From Paenibacillus glycinis (lineage in GTDB: Bacteria > Bacillota > Bacilli > Paenibacillales > Paenibacillaceae), in NCBI RefSeq assembly GCF_009909185.1, contig NZ_JAAAMV010000020.1, positions 182,100 through 246,099 on the forward strand: DNA of 64,000 bases, in the 5' to 3' direction. The notes beneath the pieces are model-generated. The model made no database searches. It was not told the origin of the DNA and saw nothing but the letters and a program-made list of their open reading frames with translations. Below, in pieces: positions 53,488 to 62,447 of the stretch (its first letter is position 1; each line of letters opens with the position of its first letter). The translations under genes and the position numbers were made by a program.

Positions 53488-53520
53488 AAAGAGCCATGGC
53501 AGATTGCCATGGCTCTTTGA
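53488..53520. terminator. Terminator after the efflux gene
   Basis: Perfect 14-bp stem AAAGAGCCATGGCA (53488-53501) / TGCCATGGCTCTTT (53505-53518), 3-nt loop. The gap 53370-53487 shows no gene. Confidence 0.85.
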
Positions 53521-53541
53521 TGTTCGTTTATCGCTTTATTA

Positions 53542-53570
53542 TTGCAGGCTGGGAAGCGTTATGCTATGAT
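53542..53570 (+). promoter_or_regulatory. helD promoter
   Basis: TTGCAG (53542-53547), 17-bp spacer, TATGAT (53565-53570). It implies an AT-rich leader of about 130 nt (about 53577-53709) before helD, without a recognised riboswitch. Confidence 0.68.
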
Positions 53571-53709
53571 GAATACTCTCTTTGTCAACCTTTTTAAAAT
53601 TAACCGAAGTAAACCCATCTTATTACTTAAATCTTACCACAGTAACGCAAGTGTTGTCAAATGTTCTTTTGTTCTCCCATCGATGCCGAAAAGGAGCGTG
53701 TTCACGAGA

Positions 53710-56145
53710 ATGATGAGCAAAATGGAATGGAAGCAAGAGGCAGAGCGTCTGGATCTGATCAAGACGAAGCTGAAACAAAGACTCGCCGGGCTGGATCCGC
53801 AGGAAGCCGGACTGCACGAACAGGTGAACGAGATTCGCAGGCGGTTCTGGGAGGAAGTGACGGTCAACGCGAACACGGCCGAGGATTTCGAAGAAACCTT
53901 CTATACGATCAGACAGCAGGAAGCGGTATTGGTCGAACGGGAGCGAAGCCACGGACTTTTGATGCAGCAGTGGAAGAACATGAACCGTCTTCTCCCGTCC
54001 CCGTACTTCGGCCGGATCGATTTTCAAGAGACGGGCACGGATCTTCGCGAGCAGGTGTATATCGGGGTGTCGTCCTTCGTCGATGAAGACGGCATGAATT
54101 TCCTCGTGTACGATTGGCGCACGCCTATAGCGAGCCTGTATTACGATTATTCGCCGGGAGACGTTTCCTTTGCCGCGCCAGGCGGAGACATCGCAGGCGC
54201 GATGACGCTCAAGCGGCAATATCAAATTCGCGGCGGGGAGCTCCAGCATGTGTTCGATTCGAATGTGACGATCGGCGATGAATTGCTGCAGCAGGTGCTT
54301 GGCAAAGGGGCGGATACCCAAATGAAAAGCATCGTGTCCACGATTCAGAGGGATCAAAACGCCATCATTCGAAATGACGTCGCCCGTATGGTTATCGTCC
54401 AAGGCGCGGCGGGAAGCGGGAAAACTTCGGCCGCCATGCAGCGGATAGCCTATTTGCTGTACAAACACCGCCAGACGCTCAAGGCCGACCAATTCGTGCT
54501 GTTCTCGCCGAATCCGATATTCGGCAGCTACGTTGCGACGGTGCTGCCCGAGCTCGGGGAAGAGAACATGCAGCAAACCACCTTCCAGGAATATCTTGCT
54601 TATTGGCTCGATTCCACGTTCACGCTCGAGGATCCGTTCGACCAGATCGAATATGTTTTGACCCGGGAATCCGAGCCCGGATACGAAGCAAGGCTAAGCG
54701 CAATCGCGTATAAGGCATCGGAAGATTTTCTCCGCGCGCTTCAAAACTATGCGACATGGCTCGGTCGGGAAGGAATGCGGTTCGCCGCCATCCGGTTCGA
54801 GGATCGCGAGCTGATCTCCGCGGAGCGGATGCATGCGCAGTTCTACGGCTATGATTCGAGCATTCGCCTGACCAATCGCGTCGTGCTTCTGCAGGAATGG
54901 CTGCTCGGCGAATTGACGGCGCTCGAGGACAAGGAGCGCGACGCGCAGTGGGTGCAGGATGAAATGAACTACCTCGATCGCGAGCAATACGAGCGCGCTC
55001 ACGAGGAACTGCTCAAAAACTATCGGAGAGAGGAAGGCATTTTCGATTTTGCCGAGCAATACGTGAGAGCCCTCGATACGCTGAACAAGAAGGTAAGGCG
55101 GGCGGAGGAGGCATTCGATATTGCCGAGCAGGAGGAAGAGCTGCTGCGCCGGATGATCGTGGAGGAGCGATTCAAGCCGATCAGGCGAAGCATCAAGCGA
55201 TTGAAGTTCGTGGACGCACGCGGTTTGTACGCGCAATTGTTCGCGAACGAAAGCTCGTACCGCGAAATGACCGGCGAACCTCAGATGCCTGCGCATTGGC
55301 CGGAGATCTGCAAACGAACGAGGGCGAAGCTTGACAGGCAGGAATTGGACTATGAGGACGCGACCCCGTTCCTGCTGCTGAAGGAACTCGTCGAAGGCGT
55401 CCGCACGAATACGGAGGTCCGGCATCTGGTCATCGACGAAGGTCAGGATTATTCGGTCTTCCAATATGCTTACCTCAAGAAGCTGTTTCCGAGAGCCCGA
55501 ATGACGGTGCTCGGCGATTTCGGTCAAGCGATCTTCACGCAGGCGACGAATCTGAGCGATGCGAATTCGCCGCTTGTCCGCCTCTACGGCGAAGACGAGA
55601 CATGCAGCTATCGCTTGGTCCGCAGTTATCGCTCGACCCGCGAGATCGTGGAATTCACGATGGCGCTGCTGCCGGACGGCGGGGAGATCATCCCTTTCGA
55701 GCGAAACGGACGAAAACCGCTCATCGTCAGGACGACCGGCGAAGAGGAACGGACGAGGCGAATCGCGGCGGATATCTCGGCGCTTCAGTCCGAGGGCTTC
55801 GGCTCCATCGCCGTCATCGCGAAGACCGCGGCCGGCAGCCGGGGCGCGTACGAGGCTTTGAAGGCTCGCGGATGCGAGTCATTGCGGCTGATCACGAAGG
55901 AATCGGTCGCGTTCGAATCGGGCGTCATGGTCATTCCCGCTTATCTCGCCAAGGGCGTCGAGTTCGACGCGGTGTTGATCTACGATGCTTCCGCGCAAGC
56001 TTATTCTCGCGAAGGAGAGCGCAAGCTTTTTTATACGGCCTGCACGCGCGCCATGCACCGGCTTTGCCTTTACGCGGATGCGGATTGGACGCCATTTATT
56101 CGGTCCATGGACCCGAACTTGTATCTGGAGGAGAAATTCGGTTGA
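53710..56145 (+). CDS. helD: RNA polymerase recycling motor HelD
   Basis: 811-residue UvrD/Rep-like ATPase that removes stalled or post-termination RNA polymerase from nucleic acid. The N-terminal coiled-coil region (about 1-150) matches the arm entering the secondary channel. Walker A VQGAAGSGKTSAAMQRI lies near residue 230; VIDEGQDYSVFQ near 575 is the Walker B; VRSYRSTREIVEFT and FYTACTRAMHRL are later motifs. ATG 53710 follows AAAGGAG by 13 bases; GTG 53698 is an alternative. The frame is open further upstream through the AT-rich leader, but that part is not HelD-like. The gene is monocistronic. Confidence 0.9.
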   Translation: MMSKMEWKQEAERLDLIKTKLKQRLAGLDPQEAGLHEQVNEIRRRFWEEVTVNANTAEDFEETFYTIRQQEAVLVERERSHGLLMQQWKNMNRLLPSPYFGRIDFQETGTDLREQVYIGVSSFVDEDGMNFLVYDWRTPIASLYYDYSPGDVSFAAPGGDIAGAMTLKRQYQIRGGELQHVFDSNVTIGDELLQQVLGKGADTQMKSIVSTIQRDQNAIIRNDVARMVIVQGAAGSGKTSAAMQRIAYLLYKHRQTLKADQFVLFSPNPIFGSYVATVLPELGEENMQQTTFQEYLAYWLDSTFTLEDPFDQIEYVLTRESEPGYEARLSAIAYKASEDFLRALQNYATWLGREGMRFAAIRFEDRELISAERMHAQFYGYDSSIRLTNRVVLLQEWLLGELTALEDKERDAQWVQDEMNYLDREQYERAHEELLKNYRREEGIFDFAEQYVRALDTLNKKVRRAEEAFDIAEQEEELLRRMIVEERFKPIRRSIKRLKFVDARGLYAQLFANESSYREMTGEPQMPAHWPEICKRTRAKLDRQELDYEDATPFLLLKELVEGVRTNTEVRHLVIDEGQDYSVFQYAYLKKLFPRARMTVLGDFGQAIFTQATNLSDANSPLVRLYGEDETCSYRLVRSYRSTREIVEFTMALLPDGGEIIPFERNGRKPLIVRTTGEEERTRRIAADISALQSEGFGSIAVIAKTAAGSRGAYEALKARGCESLRLITKESVAFESGVMVIPAYLAKGVEFDAVLIYDASAQAYSREGERKLFYTACTRAMHRLCLYADADWTPFIRSMDPNLYLEEKFG

Positions 56146-56156
56146 AGTTCTTCGCG

Positions 56157-56185
56157 ACCCCGGCATTCGCGCCGGGGTTTCTTTT
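56157..56185 (+). terminator. Terminator after helD
   Basis: 8-bp GC stem ACCCCGGC (56157-56164) / GCCGGGGT (56171-56178), 6-nt loop, then TTCTTTT. Confidence 0.8.
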
Positions 56186-56310
56186 CATTTTTTTAGCTAC
56201 ATTTTTCCTATAAACGCAACTTTTTCTGACAAGCAGCGTCTAATTAACGTCTGTAAGCATCGTCTTGTACGAGCTGCTTCAAGGCGAAAAAACAGTCATT
56301 GAGGTGAAAG

Positions 56311-57813
56311 ATGAAGAAGTTTGTAACCGCTGTTTTGCTAATGTCGTTTCTCATCACTTTGTTCCCGGGTCTTGTGGGAGCAGCGGAAGCACCCAAGCTT
56401 TATCTGAATGGCAAACAACTGTCAAGCAGCGCGGATCCGAAGATCGTCGGCTCGTCGACACTCGTGCCGATCCGTACCGTGACGGAAGGACTCGGCTACG
56501 ACGTCGACTGGACTTCTCCGAACGTAACGATATCCAACGGGGAAACCATCGTCGTGCTGACGATCGGAAGCAAGAAAGCCGTGGTCAACGATCGGGAAGT
56601 CGGCCTTGAGGCGCCGGCGGCGATTACGAACGGCGTAACGTTCGTTCCGCTCCGATTCGTAGGCGAGCAGTTCGGTTTAGACGTGTATTGGGACGCAGAA
56701 ACCCGCGCTGTACATATGTACTCGAAGCTCGTGGATAATCCGCCGCCAGCAGGCGGTTCGGGAGATGGCGGCACGTCCGCTCCCGGCGACGGAAGCGACG
56801 GTTCGGACACGGGAAGCCCGGATCCCGGAAACGGGGGCGGCACGACCATCCCTTCCACCGACGAGACGGCGCTTCTGAAGTCCATTACGTACGACGGCCT
56901 CGGCAGCATCTATTTGCCGTACGAAGGCGATTTCGGAGATGCCACGACGCAAGTGCTCCACGATCCGGAGCGCATCGTGGTCGATTTGCCGGCAATGAAC
57001 TTCGATCCTTATTTCACGCCGGGCTTTATCCCGGCCGGCAACGGCGCCAAAACCGGCGAAATCGTGATCGATTCCCATCCGACGCTCAGCAAAGTCCGGT
57101 ACTCTTATTATTCGGACGAGCCGTCGACGGTTCGGGTCGTGCTGGATTTGGCTGCCCCGACAAATTACAAGGTCACCGATGAAGACCACGTCGTCCGCAT
57201 CGACGTGCTGGAGCAGACCGGACCGATCGTGGATCCGCCTCCGGCAACGGATCCGGGCACGACGCCGAACGACGGCTTGTTCAAAGTCGTGCTGGACGCG
57301 GGTCACGGCGGCAAGGATCCTGGCGCGAGCAGCGTCAACGGCCGCAAGGAGAAGGAATATAACCTGGCCATCACGCTGAAGGTAAAAGCGCTTCTGGACA
57401 AAGAACCGAAGATCAAACCGTATTTGACCCGCTCGGACGATACGTTCGTCGAGCTGGCCGATCGGGCGAAATACGCCAACAACCTGCCTGCGGATTTATT
57501 TATTTCCTTCCACGCGAATATGGCGACGACTGCAACCGCCAGCGGATCCGAAACGTATTACTGGCGTTCGGACAGCCTGGCTTTCGCGAAGGTGATGCAT
57601 AAGCATCTCGTAGCGGGAACCGGCTTGAACGACCGCGGCGTCAGAACGGGCAATTATCACGTCATCCGGGAAACGACGATGCCGGCGATATTGCTCGAGG
57701 CTGGCTACCTTTCCAATAGCGGCGACAGCGCCGTGCTGTACAACAGCGCGAAGCAGGACAAAATCGCGCAGGAAATCGTGGCGGGAATCAAAGAATACTT
57801 GAGGATCAGCTAG
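56311..57813 (+). CDS. N-acetylmuramoyl-L-alanine amidase with stalk and AMIN domains
   Basis: 500-residue secreted peptidoglycan hydrolase cleaving the bond between MurNAc and the stem peptide. The signal peptide (MKKFVTAVLLMSFLITLFPG, cleavage near AAEA, residue 26) is followed by a copper amine oxidase N-like stalk domain (about 30-130), a Gly/Ser/Asp-rich linker, an AMIN domain (about 185-300) that targets the enzyme to the wall, and Amidase_3 (about 325-498). The zinc ligands and catalytic Glu are in VLDAGHGGKDPGA, KEKEYNLAI, FISFHAN and ILLEAGYLSN. GAGGTGAAAG precedes the ATG. It is the first gene of a three-gene envelope cluster. Confidence 0.93.
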   Translation: MKKFVTAVLLMSFLITLFPGLVGAAEAPKLYLNGKQLSSSADPKIVGSSTLVPIRTVTEGLGYDVDWTSPNVTISNGETIVVLTIGSKKAVVNDREVGLEAPAAITNGVTFVPLRFVGEQFGLDVYWDAETRAVHMYSKLVDNPPPAGGSGDGGTSAPGDGSDGSDTGSPDPGNGGGTTIPSTDETALLKSITYDGLGSIYLPYEGDFGDATTQVLHDPERIVVDLPAMNFDPYFTPGFIPAGNGAKTGEIVIDSHPTLSKVRYSYYSDEPSTVRVVLDLAAPTNYKVTDEDHVVRIDVLEQTGPIVDPPPATDPGTTPNDGLFKVVLDAGHGGKDPGASSVNGRKEKEYNLAITLKVKALLDKEPKIKPYLTRSDDTFVELADRAKYANNLPADLFISFHANMATTATASGSETYYWRSDSLAFAKVMHKHLVAGTGLNDRGVRTGNYHVIRETTMPAILLEAGYLSNSGDSAVLYNSAKQDKIAQEIVAGIKEYLRIS

Positions 57814-57823
57814 GAGGATGCAG

Positions 57824-58516
57824 ATGAAGCGTCAGATGACGAAAACGGTTATGCTGGTTTCCGTTGCGGCTGCATTGGTCGTTTCTTTAAGCGCCTGCGG
57901 AGCGAAAAAGCAGCCTGCCGAGAACGCGGGGGCGAACAATCAGAACCAATCGGTATCCGAAAACGGCAACGGAAGTACTGACGCGTCGACGAATGCTGGT
58001 AATGCGGGGAACGCGAATAACGCCAATAACGCGGGAAACGCCGGCAGCACCGGGTCCGCGGGCAACGCGGGAGGCGCGGCCGATTCGGGCAACGCGTCGG
58101 ATCCTGCGACGACAGCGCCGGAGAAGACGAAAGCGTCGATTTCCGTCTATTACACCGATGATCAAATGATCGACCTGCATGCGCAAAAAGCGGAAATCGA
58201 ATACGCCGACGCGAGCGAGAAGCTGTCCGCGACGTTCGCGGCGCTGCAGAAGGACGGCGACAAGGGCGAGGGTTCGTTATGGAAGAACGCCGAGCTTCTC
58301 AGCGCCAAGCAGGACGGGGACGCGGTGACGATCGACGTTCATCTGCCCGACGACGCGAGACTGGGCGCGCCCGGAGAACAGCTTGCGATAGCCGCGATCA
58401 CGCAGACGTATTTTCAATTCGACGGCGTGGCATCCCTCGACATTCTCGTGGACGGCGAAGCGGTCGAGAGCTTAATGGGCCATGAAGATTTGGAACATCC
58501 AATCAAAAAACAATAG
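57824..58516 (+). CDS. GerMN-domain lipoprotein
   Basis: 230-residue predicted lipoprotein. The lipobox LSAC near residues 22-25 follows a hydrophobic signal; an Asn/Gly/Ala/Ser-rich low-complexity stalk (about residues 30-95) precedes a C-terminal GerMN (sporulation/germination) domain beginning SISVYYTDDQMIDLHAQKAEI cut to its key SISVYYTDDQMI and ending with AITQTYFQFDGV. GerM-type proteins act in spore cortex synthesis and channel assembly. ATG 57824 lies 6 bases after AGGAGG (57812-57817). It sits 10 bp after the amidase, so the two are coexpressed. An exact role is not decided. Confidence 0.85.
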   Translation: MKRQMTKTVMLVSVAAALVVSLSACGAKKQPAENAGANNQNQSVSENGNGSTDASTNAGNAGNANNANNAGNAGSTGSAGNAGGAADSGNASDPATTAPEKTKASISVYYTDDQMIDLHAQKAEIEYADASEKLSATFAALQKDGDKGEGSLWKNAELLSAKQDGDAVTIDVHLPDDARLGAPGEQLAIAAITQTYFQFDGVASLDILVDGEAVESLMGHEDLEHPIKKQ

Positions 58517-58533
58517 AAGGGGAGCTCGCAGAC

Positions 58534-61248
58534 ATGCCGCAGCAAAAAAAATGGGTTAAACTCGTCTCGTCGTTCATGGTATTTTCATTGCTTGCAGGTT
58601 TCGCCGCGGTCGAGGCCGATTCGGTCCACGCGGACGCGGTCGCGGTGACGACGACGAAATTCAGCGACGTGCCGGCAGGACACTGGGCCGAGAAGCACAT
58701 CGCCAAACTAGCGAGCCAAGGCATCATCAAAGGCACGAACGGCGCATTCAAACCGAACGACAATATTACGCAGCAGGAAGCCGTCGCGCTCGCGATCCGG
58801 TTCATCGGCAAGGAAAGCGAAGTCAAGACGGACGATGCGATCGTATTTCCCGAGAACTTCGACGTCAGCACTTATTTCAAACCTTATATCATTCTGGCTT
58901 TCGAAGACGGCCTGCTCGACCGCGACGAAGAATTCAAGCTCGCCGACGCGGATCCGGACACGGCATGGGGCACCAAGAAAGCTTCCCGCGAATGGATCAC
59001 GAAGCTGATCGTGAAAACGATCGGCAAGCAGCAGACGGCGGAGGGAATGACGAAGGCTCCGATCTCGTTCAAGGACGGCAATCAAGTCGGAGCGGCTTAC
59101 GCCGGCTACGTGAACGCGGCGGTGTCCCTGCAGCTCATCAAGGGCGTGACCGTGGACAAATTCGACCCGAAAGGCAATATTACCCGCGCGGCGATCGCGA
59201 CGATGCTGAGCCGGGCGGAAACGCAATATCCGGTCGCGTACAGCGGCCAATTCACTGCCATTCTCACGGGTAAAGACAGCGCGTCGCTGAAGCTCTTCCA
59301 GGACGGCAAAGATACGTCCGTCGATCTGAGCGCGGATACATACGCGTACCGCTTCGATTCCGAGAAAGCGGCAACGCTCGATCAGCTGACGCCGAACACG
59401 AAAGTGCTCGTCGTCGCGAGCGGCAGCAAAGCGCTGTACGTCGAGCAGCTCGACGACGAGCAGCAGGTGGAGAAAATAACGGGCACCGTGGATCGCGTGC
59501 TTCCGAACGACAGCAAGCTGTGGGTTTGGGTGGGCGACGAGCCGGTGGCCGTCAACTATTCCAGCGCTACGACGGTAACGGACGGAAGCGGCAAAGTCAT
59601 TCCCGTAACCGGCTTGGCCGCCGACAGCAAGGTTGAAATCGCGCGCGATACCTACCGTTCCAAACCGCTCGCGGTATCGATCACGGTTCAATCGGCCCCG
59701 GTCAACACGAGCGCGCAGGGCACGGTCAAAGCCGTTCAAACGACGCCCGCGACCCTCACGGTCGATAACGCCGGAGGATCATCGTCCATGTTCAACGTTT
59801 CCCCGCAGGTCGACGTCATTTGGCAGGGACAGATCTTGGACGGCGGATTGGCCCAAATCCGCGTCGGCGACAATATTTCTTACGAAGTAAAGGATTCCGT
59901 CGTGACCAAGATCACGATTTTGCAAACTTCTTCCAAACAAGTGCGGGGCGAGTTTTACTCCGCGAGCAGCGACGGCAACACGATCCAATACATGACGGTC
60001 GGCACGTCGCAGCAGGCGCTTGAAGCGAAATTCGTATCGGGCACGGTGGACGTCTCGATCGACGGCTTGACGGGCACGACGGTTTCGGATCTGGTCAAGG
60101 GCGACGTGCTCGACCTCACGCTGAACGACAAGGACCAAGTCGTCGCGATCAAAGTCGTCAACCGTCAAGTGAAAGTGCTGCCCGGCGCGACGATCGTCAG
60201 CTACGATAACGACATCAAGGCGTTGACGGTCAAGGACGCGAGCAATAATCTGGTCTCCGTTTATTTGAGCGATAAGACGAAGCTGGACATGAACGGCTCG
60301 TCGCTCCTGCTGAACGCGGTCTCTACCTTCCTGGTAAAAGGCAAGAAGATTACGCTCGGCTACACGGAGAGCAAAGCGGTATTCGTGCAATTCGTATACA
60401 AATATAGCGGAACCGTGACGGCGATCAATACGAATACGAGCCAAATCACGCTGCAGCAAAGCACCGGTTATCCGGTAACCGTACCGCTGGACACGCCGTA
60501 TTACGTTGAAATCGCCGGCAAGACGTCGGCTACCCTCAGCGACGTGAAGGTAGGCGATACGGTCACCGCGGTGCTTAACGCCAATCAAGATAAAGTCACG
60601 ACCTTGCAAGTGCAAACCGTCAAACCGGTTGACGTGTACTCGGTCGATCTGGTCGGAAAAAAAATCAAATTCAAGGCCGCCGACGGCACGTTCTACGATT
60701 ATGCCGCCGCGTCGCTCGGGCTGACGAACGAGAAGGGCGATACGCTGGCTTTAAGCAGCATCGCGGCGGGACAAGCCGGTAATTTGTACTTTACCGGGCA
60801 GACCGCGTCTTCGTTTAAAGTACTGAACGTGACGGTCGGCCGCGTCGCCTCCGTCGCGACGGACAAGGTGACGGTCACGGATTATAACGGCAACGCGGTA
60901 ATCGTGCCGCTGAGCGCGAATTATTCCGTCGTGAAAAACGGCGTGGCGGGAAGCTCCGCGTCCGTGCTGGCCGCAGGCGATCGCGTCATCGTCAAGCTTG
61001 ACGAGAAGGACCGTTTGCTCATTACGGTCAACGGCGGCACGGCGAAGACATTCTGGAAATACGATGCCGCCTCGCATGTGCTGTCGGTGAAGAAAACCAG
61101 CCTGAGCGAGCTCAATACGTACTCCGTGACGACGGCGACGAAAATCACGCAGAACGGCGCTTCGATCGCGATCAGCCAATTGGCGGACGGCGATTCGATC
61201 GTGCTGTACTTCTACCGCGATACGTTAGTCGAGATTGCGAAAGCGTAG
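58534..61248 (+). CDS. S-layer-homology domain protein
   Basis: 904-residue secreted surface protein. After a signal peptide (cleaved near AAVEADSVHA, residue 33) come three SLH domains: FSDVPAGHWAEKHIAKLASQG (residues about 41-92; key part FSDVPAGHWAEKHIA), a second around 108-165 and a third around 180-230, which bind pyruvylated secondary wall polymers. Residues 240-900 are repeated beta-rich modules with GxV...VxxGDxV patterns, such as KVGDTVTAVLNANQDKVTTL and LAAGDRVIVKLDEKDRLLITV (key parts). No enzyme motif is visible. GAAGGGGAG precedes the ATG. It is last in the amidase-GerMN-SLH unit. Confidence 0.9.
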   Translation: MPQQKKWVKLVSSFMVFSLLAGFAAVEADSVHADAVAVTTTKFSDVPAGHWAEKHIAKLASQGIIKGTNGAFKPNDNITQQEAVALAIRFIGKESEVKTDDAIVFPENFDVSTYFKPYIILAFEDGLLDRDEEFKLADADPDTAWGTKKASREWITKLIVKTIGKQQTAEGMTKAPISFKDGNQVGAAYAGYVNAAVSLQLIKGVTVDKFDPKGNITRAAIATMLSRAETQYPVAYSGQFTAILTGKDSASLKLFQDGKDTSVDLSADTYAYRFDSEKAATLDQLTPNTKVLVVASGSKALYVEQLDDEQQVEKITGTVDRVLPNDSKLWVWVGDEPVAVNYSSATTVTDGSGKVIPVTGLAADSKVEIARDTYRSKPLAVSITVQSAPVNTSAQGTVKAVQTTPATLTVDNAGGSSSMFNVSPQVDVIWQGQILDGGLAQIRVGDNISYEVKDSVVTKITILQTSSKQVRGEFYSASSDGNTIQYMTVGTSQQALEAKFVSGTVDVSIDGLTGTTVSDLVKGDVLDLTLNDKDQVVAIKVVNRQVKVLPGATIVSYDNDIKALTVKDASNNLVSVYLSDKTKLDMNGSSLLLNAVSTFLVKGKKITLGYTESKAVFVQFVYKYSGTVTAINTNTSQITLQQSTGYPVTVPLDTPYYVEIAGKTSATLSDVKVGDTVTAVLNANQDKVTTLQVQTVKPVDVYSVDLVGKKIKFKAADGTFYDYAAASLGLTNEKGDTLALSSIAAGQAGNLYFTGQTASSFKVLNVTVGRVASVATDKVTVTDYNGNAVIVPLSANYSVVKNGVAGSSASVLAAGDRVIVKLDEKDRLLITVNGGTAKTFWKYDAASHVLSVKKTSLSELNTYSVTTATKITQNGASIAISQLADGDSIVLYFYRDTLVEIAKA

Positions 61249-61263
61249 CATAGACGGTAGGCA

Positions 61264-61302
61264 AAATTTGTCCCGGCGTTCGCCGGGACAAATTTTTTTT
61301 TT
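61264..61302 (+). terminator. Terminator after the envelope operon
   Basis: 15-bp perfect inverted repeat AAATTTGTCCCGGCG (61264-61278) / CGCCGGGACAAATTT (61281-61295) followed by a long T run. Confidence 0.92.
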
Positions 61303-61352
61303 CAATTCTGTGAAAAAGAAGGCGGAAATGCCTATTTCATGCCCTTTGGCGG

Positions 61353-61381
61353 TTGATAAATGCGACAATTTTCGCTACACT
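61353..61381 (+). promoter_or_regulatory. nth promoter
   Basis: TTGATA (61353-61358), 17-bp spacer, TACACT (61376-61381), 36 bp ahead of nth. Confidence 0.72.
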
Positions 61382-61416
61382 TTGAAACGATGGTTCTATT
61401 AGGAGTTGAGTGCTAG

Positions 61417-62085
61417 ATGAAGGCAAAAGAGAAAATGACCCATGTGCTGGCGGTAATCGGCGACATGTTTCCTGATGCACATTGCGAGCTCAATCACAGC
61501 AACCCTTTTGAGCTGACCATTGCCGTATTGCTCTCAGCGCAATGCACCGACGAGACCGTCAACAAAGTCACGGCGGATCTATTTCAGAAATACCGAACGC
61601 CAGCGGATTATTTGGCCGTCCCTCTGGATGAGCTGGAAAATGATATAAAGCGGATCGGGCTCTATCGCAACAAGGCAAAATTCATCCAGAATCTGAGCCG
61701 CATCCTGATCGACGAATACGACGGGGAAGTGCCGAGGGAGCATGAAGCGCTGACGAAGCTGCCTGGCGTCGGCCGCAAGACCGCGAACGTCGTCGTGTCC
61801 AACGCGTTCGGCGTTCCGGCCATCGCGGTCGACACGCATGTCGAGCGGGTATCCAAGCGGCTCGGCTTCGCCAAGGCGGACGACGGCGTGCTGGAAGTCG
61901 AGAAGAAGCTGATGAAGCTGGTGCCGCGCGAGCTGTGGACGGAGACCCATCACCGGCTGATCTTCTTCGGACGCTACCACTGCAAAGCGCAGAACCCTAA
62001 GTGTCCCGTGTGTCCGCTGCTGGATTGTTGCAAAGAAGGTCAACAACGTATGAAACCGGCGCTAAACCGAAAGGCTATGAATTGA
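61417..62085 (+). CDS. nth: Endonuclease III
   Basis: 222-residue bifunctional DNA glycosylase/AP lyase for oxidised pyrimidines. The helix-hairpin-helix LPGVGRKTANVVVSNAF near residue 110 carries the catalytic Lys; the catalytic Asp is in AVDTHVERVSKRLG near 132. The [4Fe-4S] motif CKAQNPKCPVC...CC lies near residues 189-205. GGAGTTGAG precedes the ATG. The C-terminal tail after the cluster is about 17 residues longer than the E. coli protein. It has its own promoter. Confidence 0.95.
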   Translation: MKAKEKMTHVLAVIGDMFPDAHCELNHSNPFELTIAVLLSAQCTDETVNKVTADLFQKYRTPADYLAVPLDELENDIKRIGLYRNKAKFIQNLSRILIDEYDGEVPREHEALTKLPGVGRKTANVVVSNAFGVPAIAVDTHVERVSKRLGFAKADDGVLEVEKKLMKLVPRELWTETHHRLIFFGRYHCKAQNPKCPVCPLLDCCKEGQQRMKPALNRKAMN

Positions 62086-62124
62086 AAGCTATACCACCAT
62101 TTAAACGAGAAGGATGATTGAACT

Positions 62125-62391
62125 ATGAAATGCATTTCCGTGTACACGAAAGATTTTGCGTTGTTTTCCGATATTTACGAGCAAATCATGGAGGCGCCGC
62201 CGGCCGAGAACGAAGAAATCATCCTTGAAGGCGTGACGGTCAGCGGAGCAGGGGACGTGCCCGATCAATATATTGAACGTATGCGGCTGAAGCCGGAGTG
62301 CGTCGTCATGAAGGAAAAAGAACGCAACGTGACGATTCTGCAGCATGGCGAAGTATTCGAGATCTGCATGCCTGCGGTTCAATTGGTGTAA
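62125..62391 (+). CDS. Small hypothetical protein, 88 aa
   Basis: Acidic soluble protein of unknown function; I do not recognise the family. It has an AAGGATGAT ribosome site 7 bases ahead of ATG 62125, and it lies 39 bp after nth and 56 bp before the dynamin gene with no terminator between, so the three may form one transcript. The sequence is mixed alpha/beta (CISVYTKDFALFSDIYEQIM at the start, key part YTKDFALFSDIY) with an EEIILEGVTVSG strand and a KEKERNVTILQHGE turn. There is no signal, membrane segment or metal motif; three cysteines are scattered. Confidence 0.68.
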   Translation: MKCISVYTKDFALFSDIYEQIMEAPPAENEEIILEGVTVSGAGDVPDQYIERMRLKPECVVMKEKERNVTILQHGEVFEICMPAVQLV

Positions 62392-62447
62392 TCAGCCGTT
62401 CGCGGAATGGGATCGGCAAGAACGGAGCGTAACAGGGAGAGAGAGAC

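Noticed and set aside
53542..53709. 56-residue N-terminal extension of HelD, or a leader peptide
   Set aside because: The promoter itself lies in the first part, the sequence is AT-rich and not HelD-like, and AAAGGAG sits just before the chosen start. A leader peptide cannot be excluded but has no clear ribosome site.
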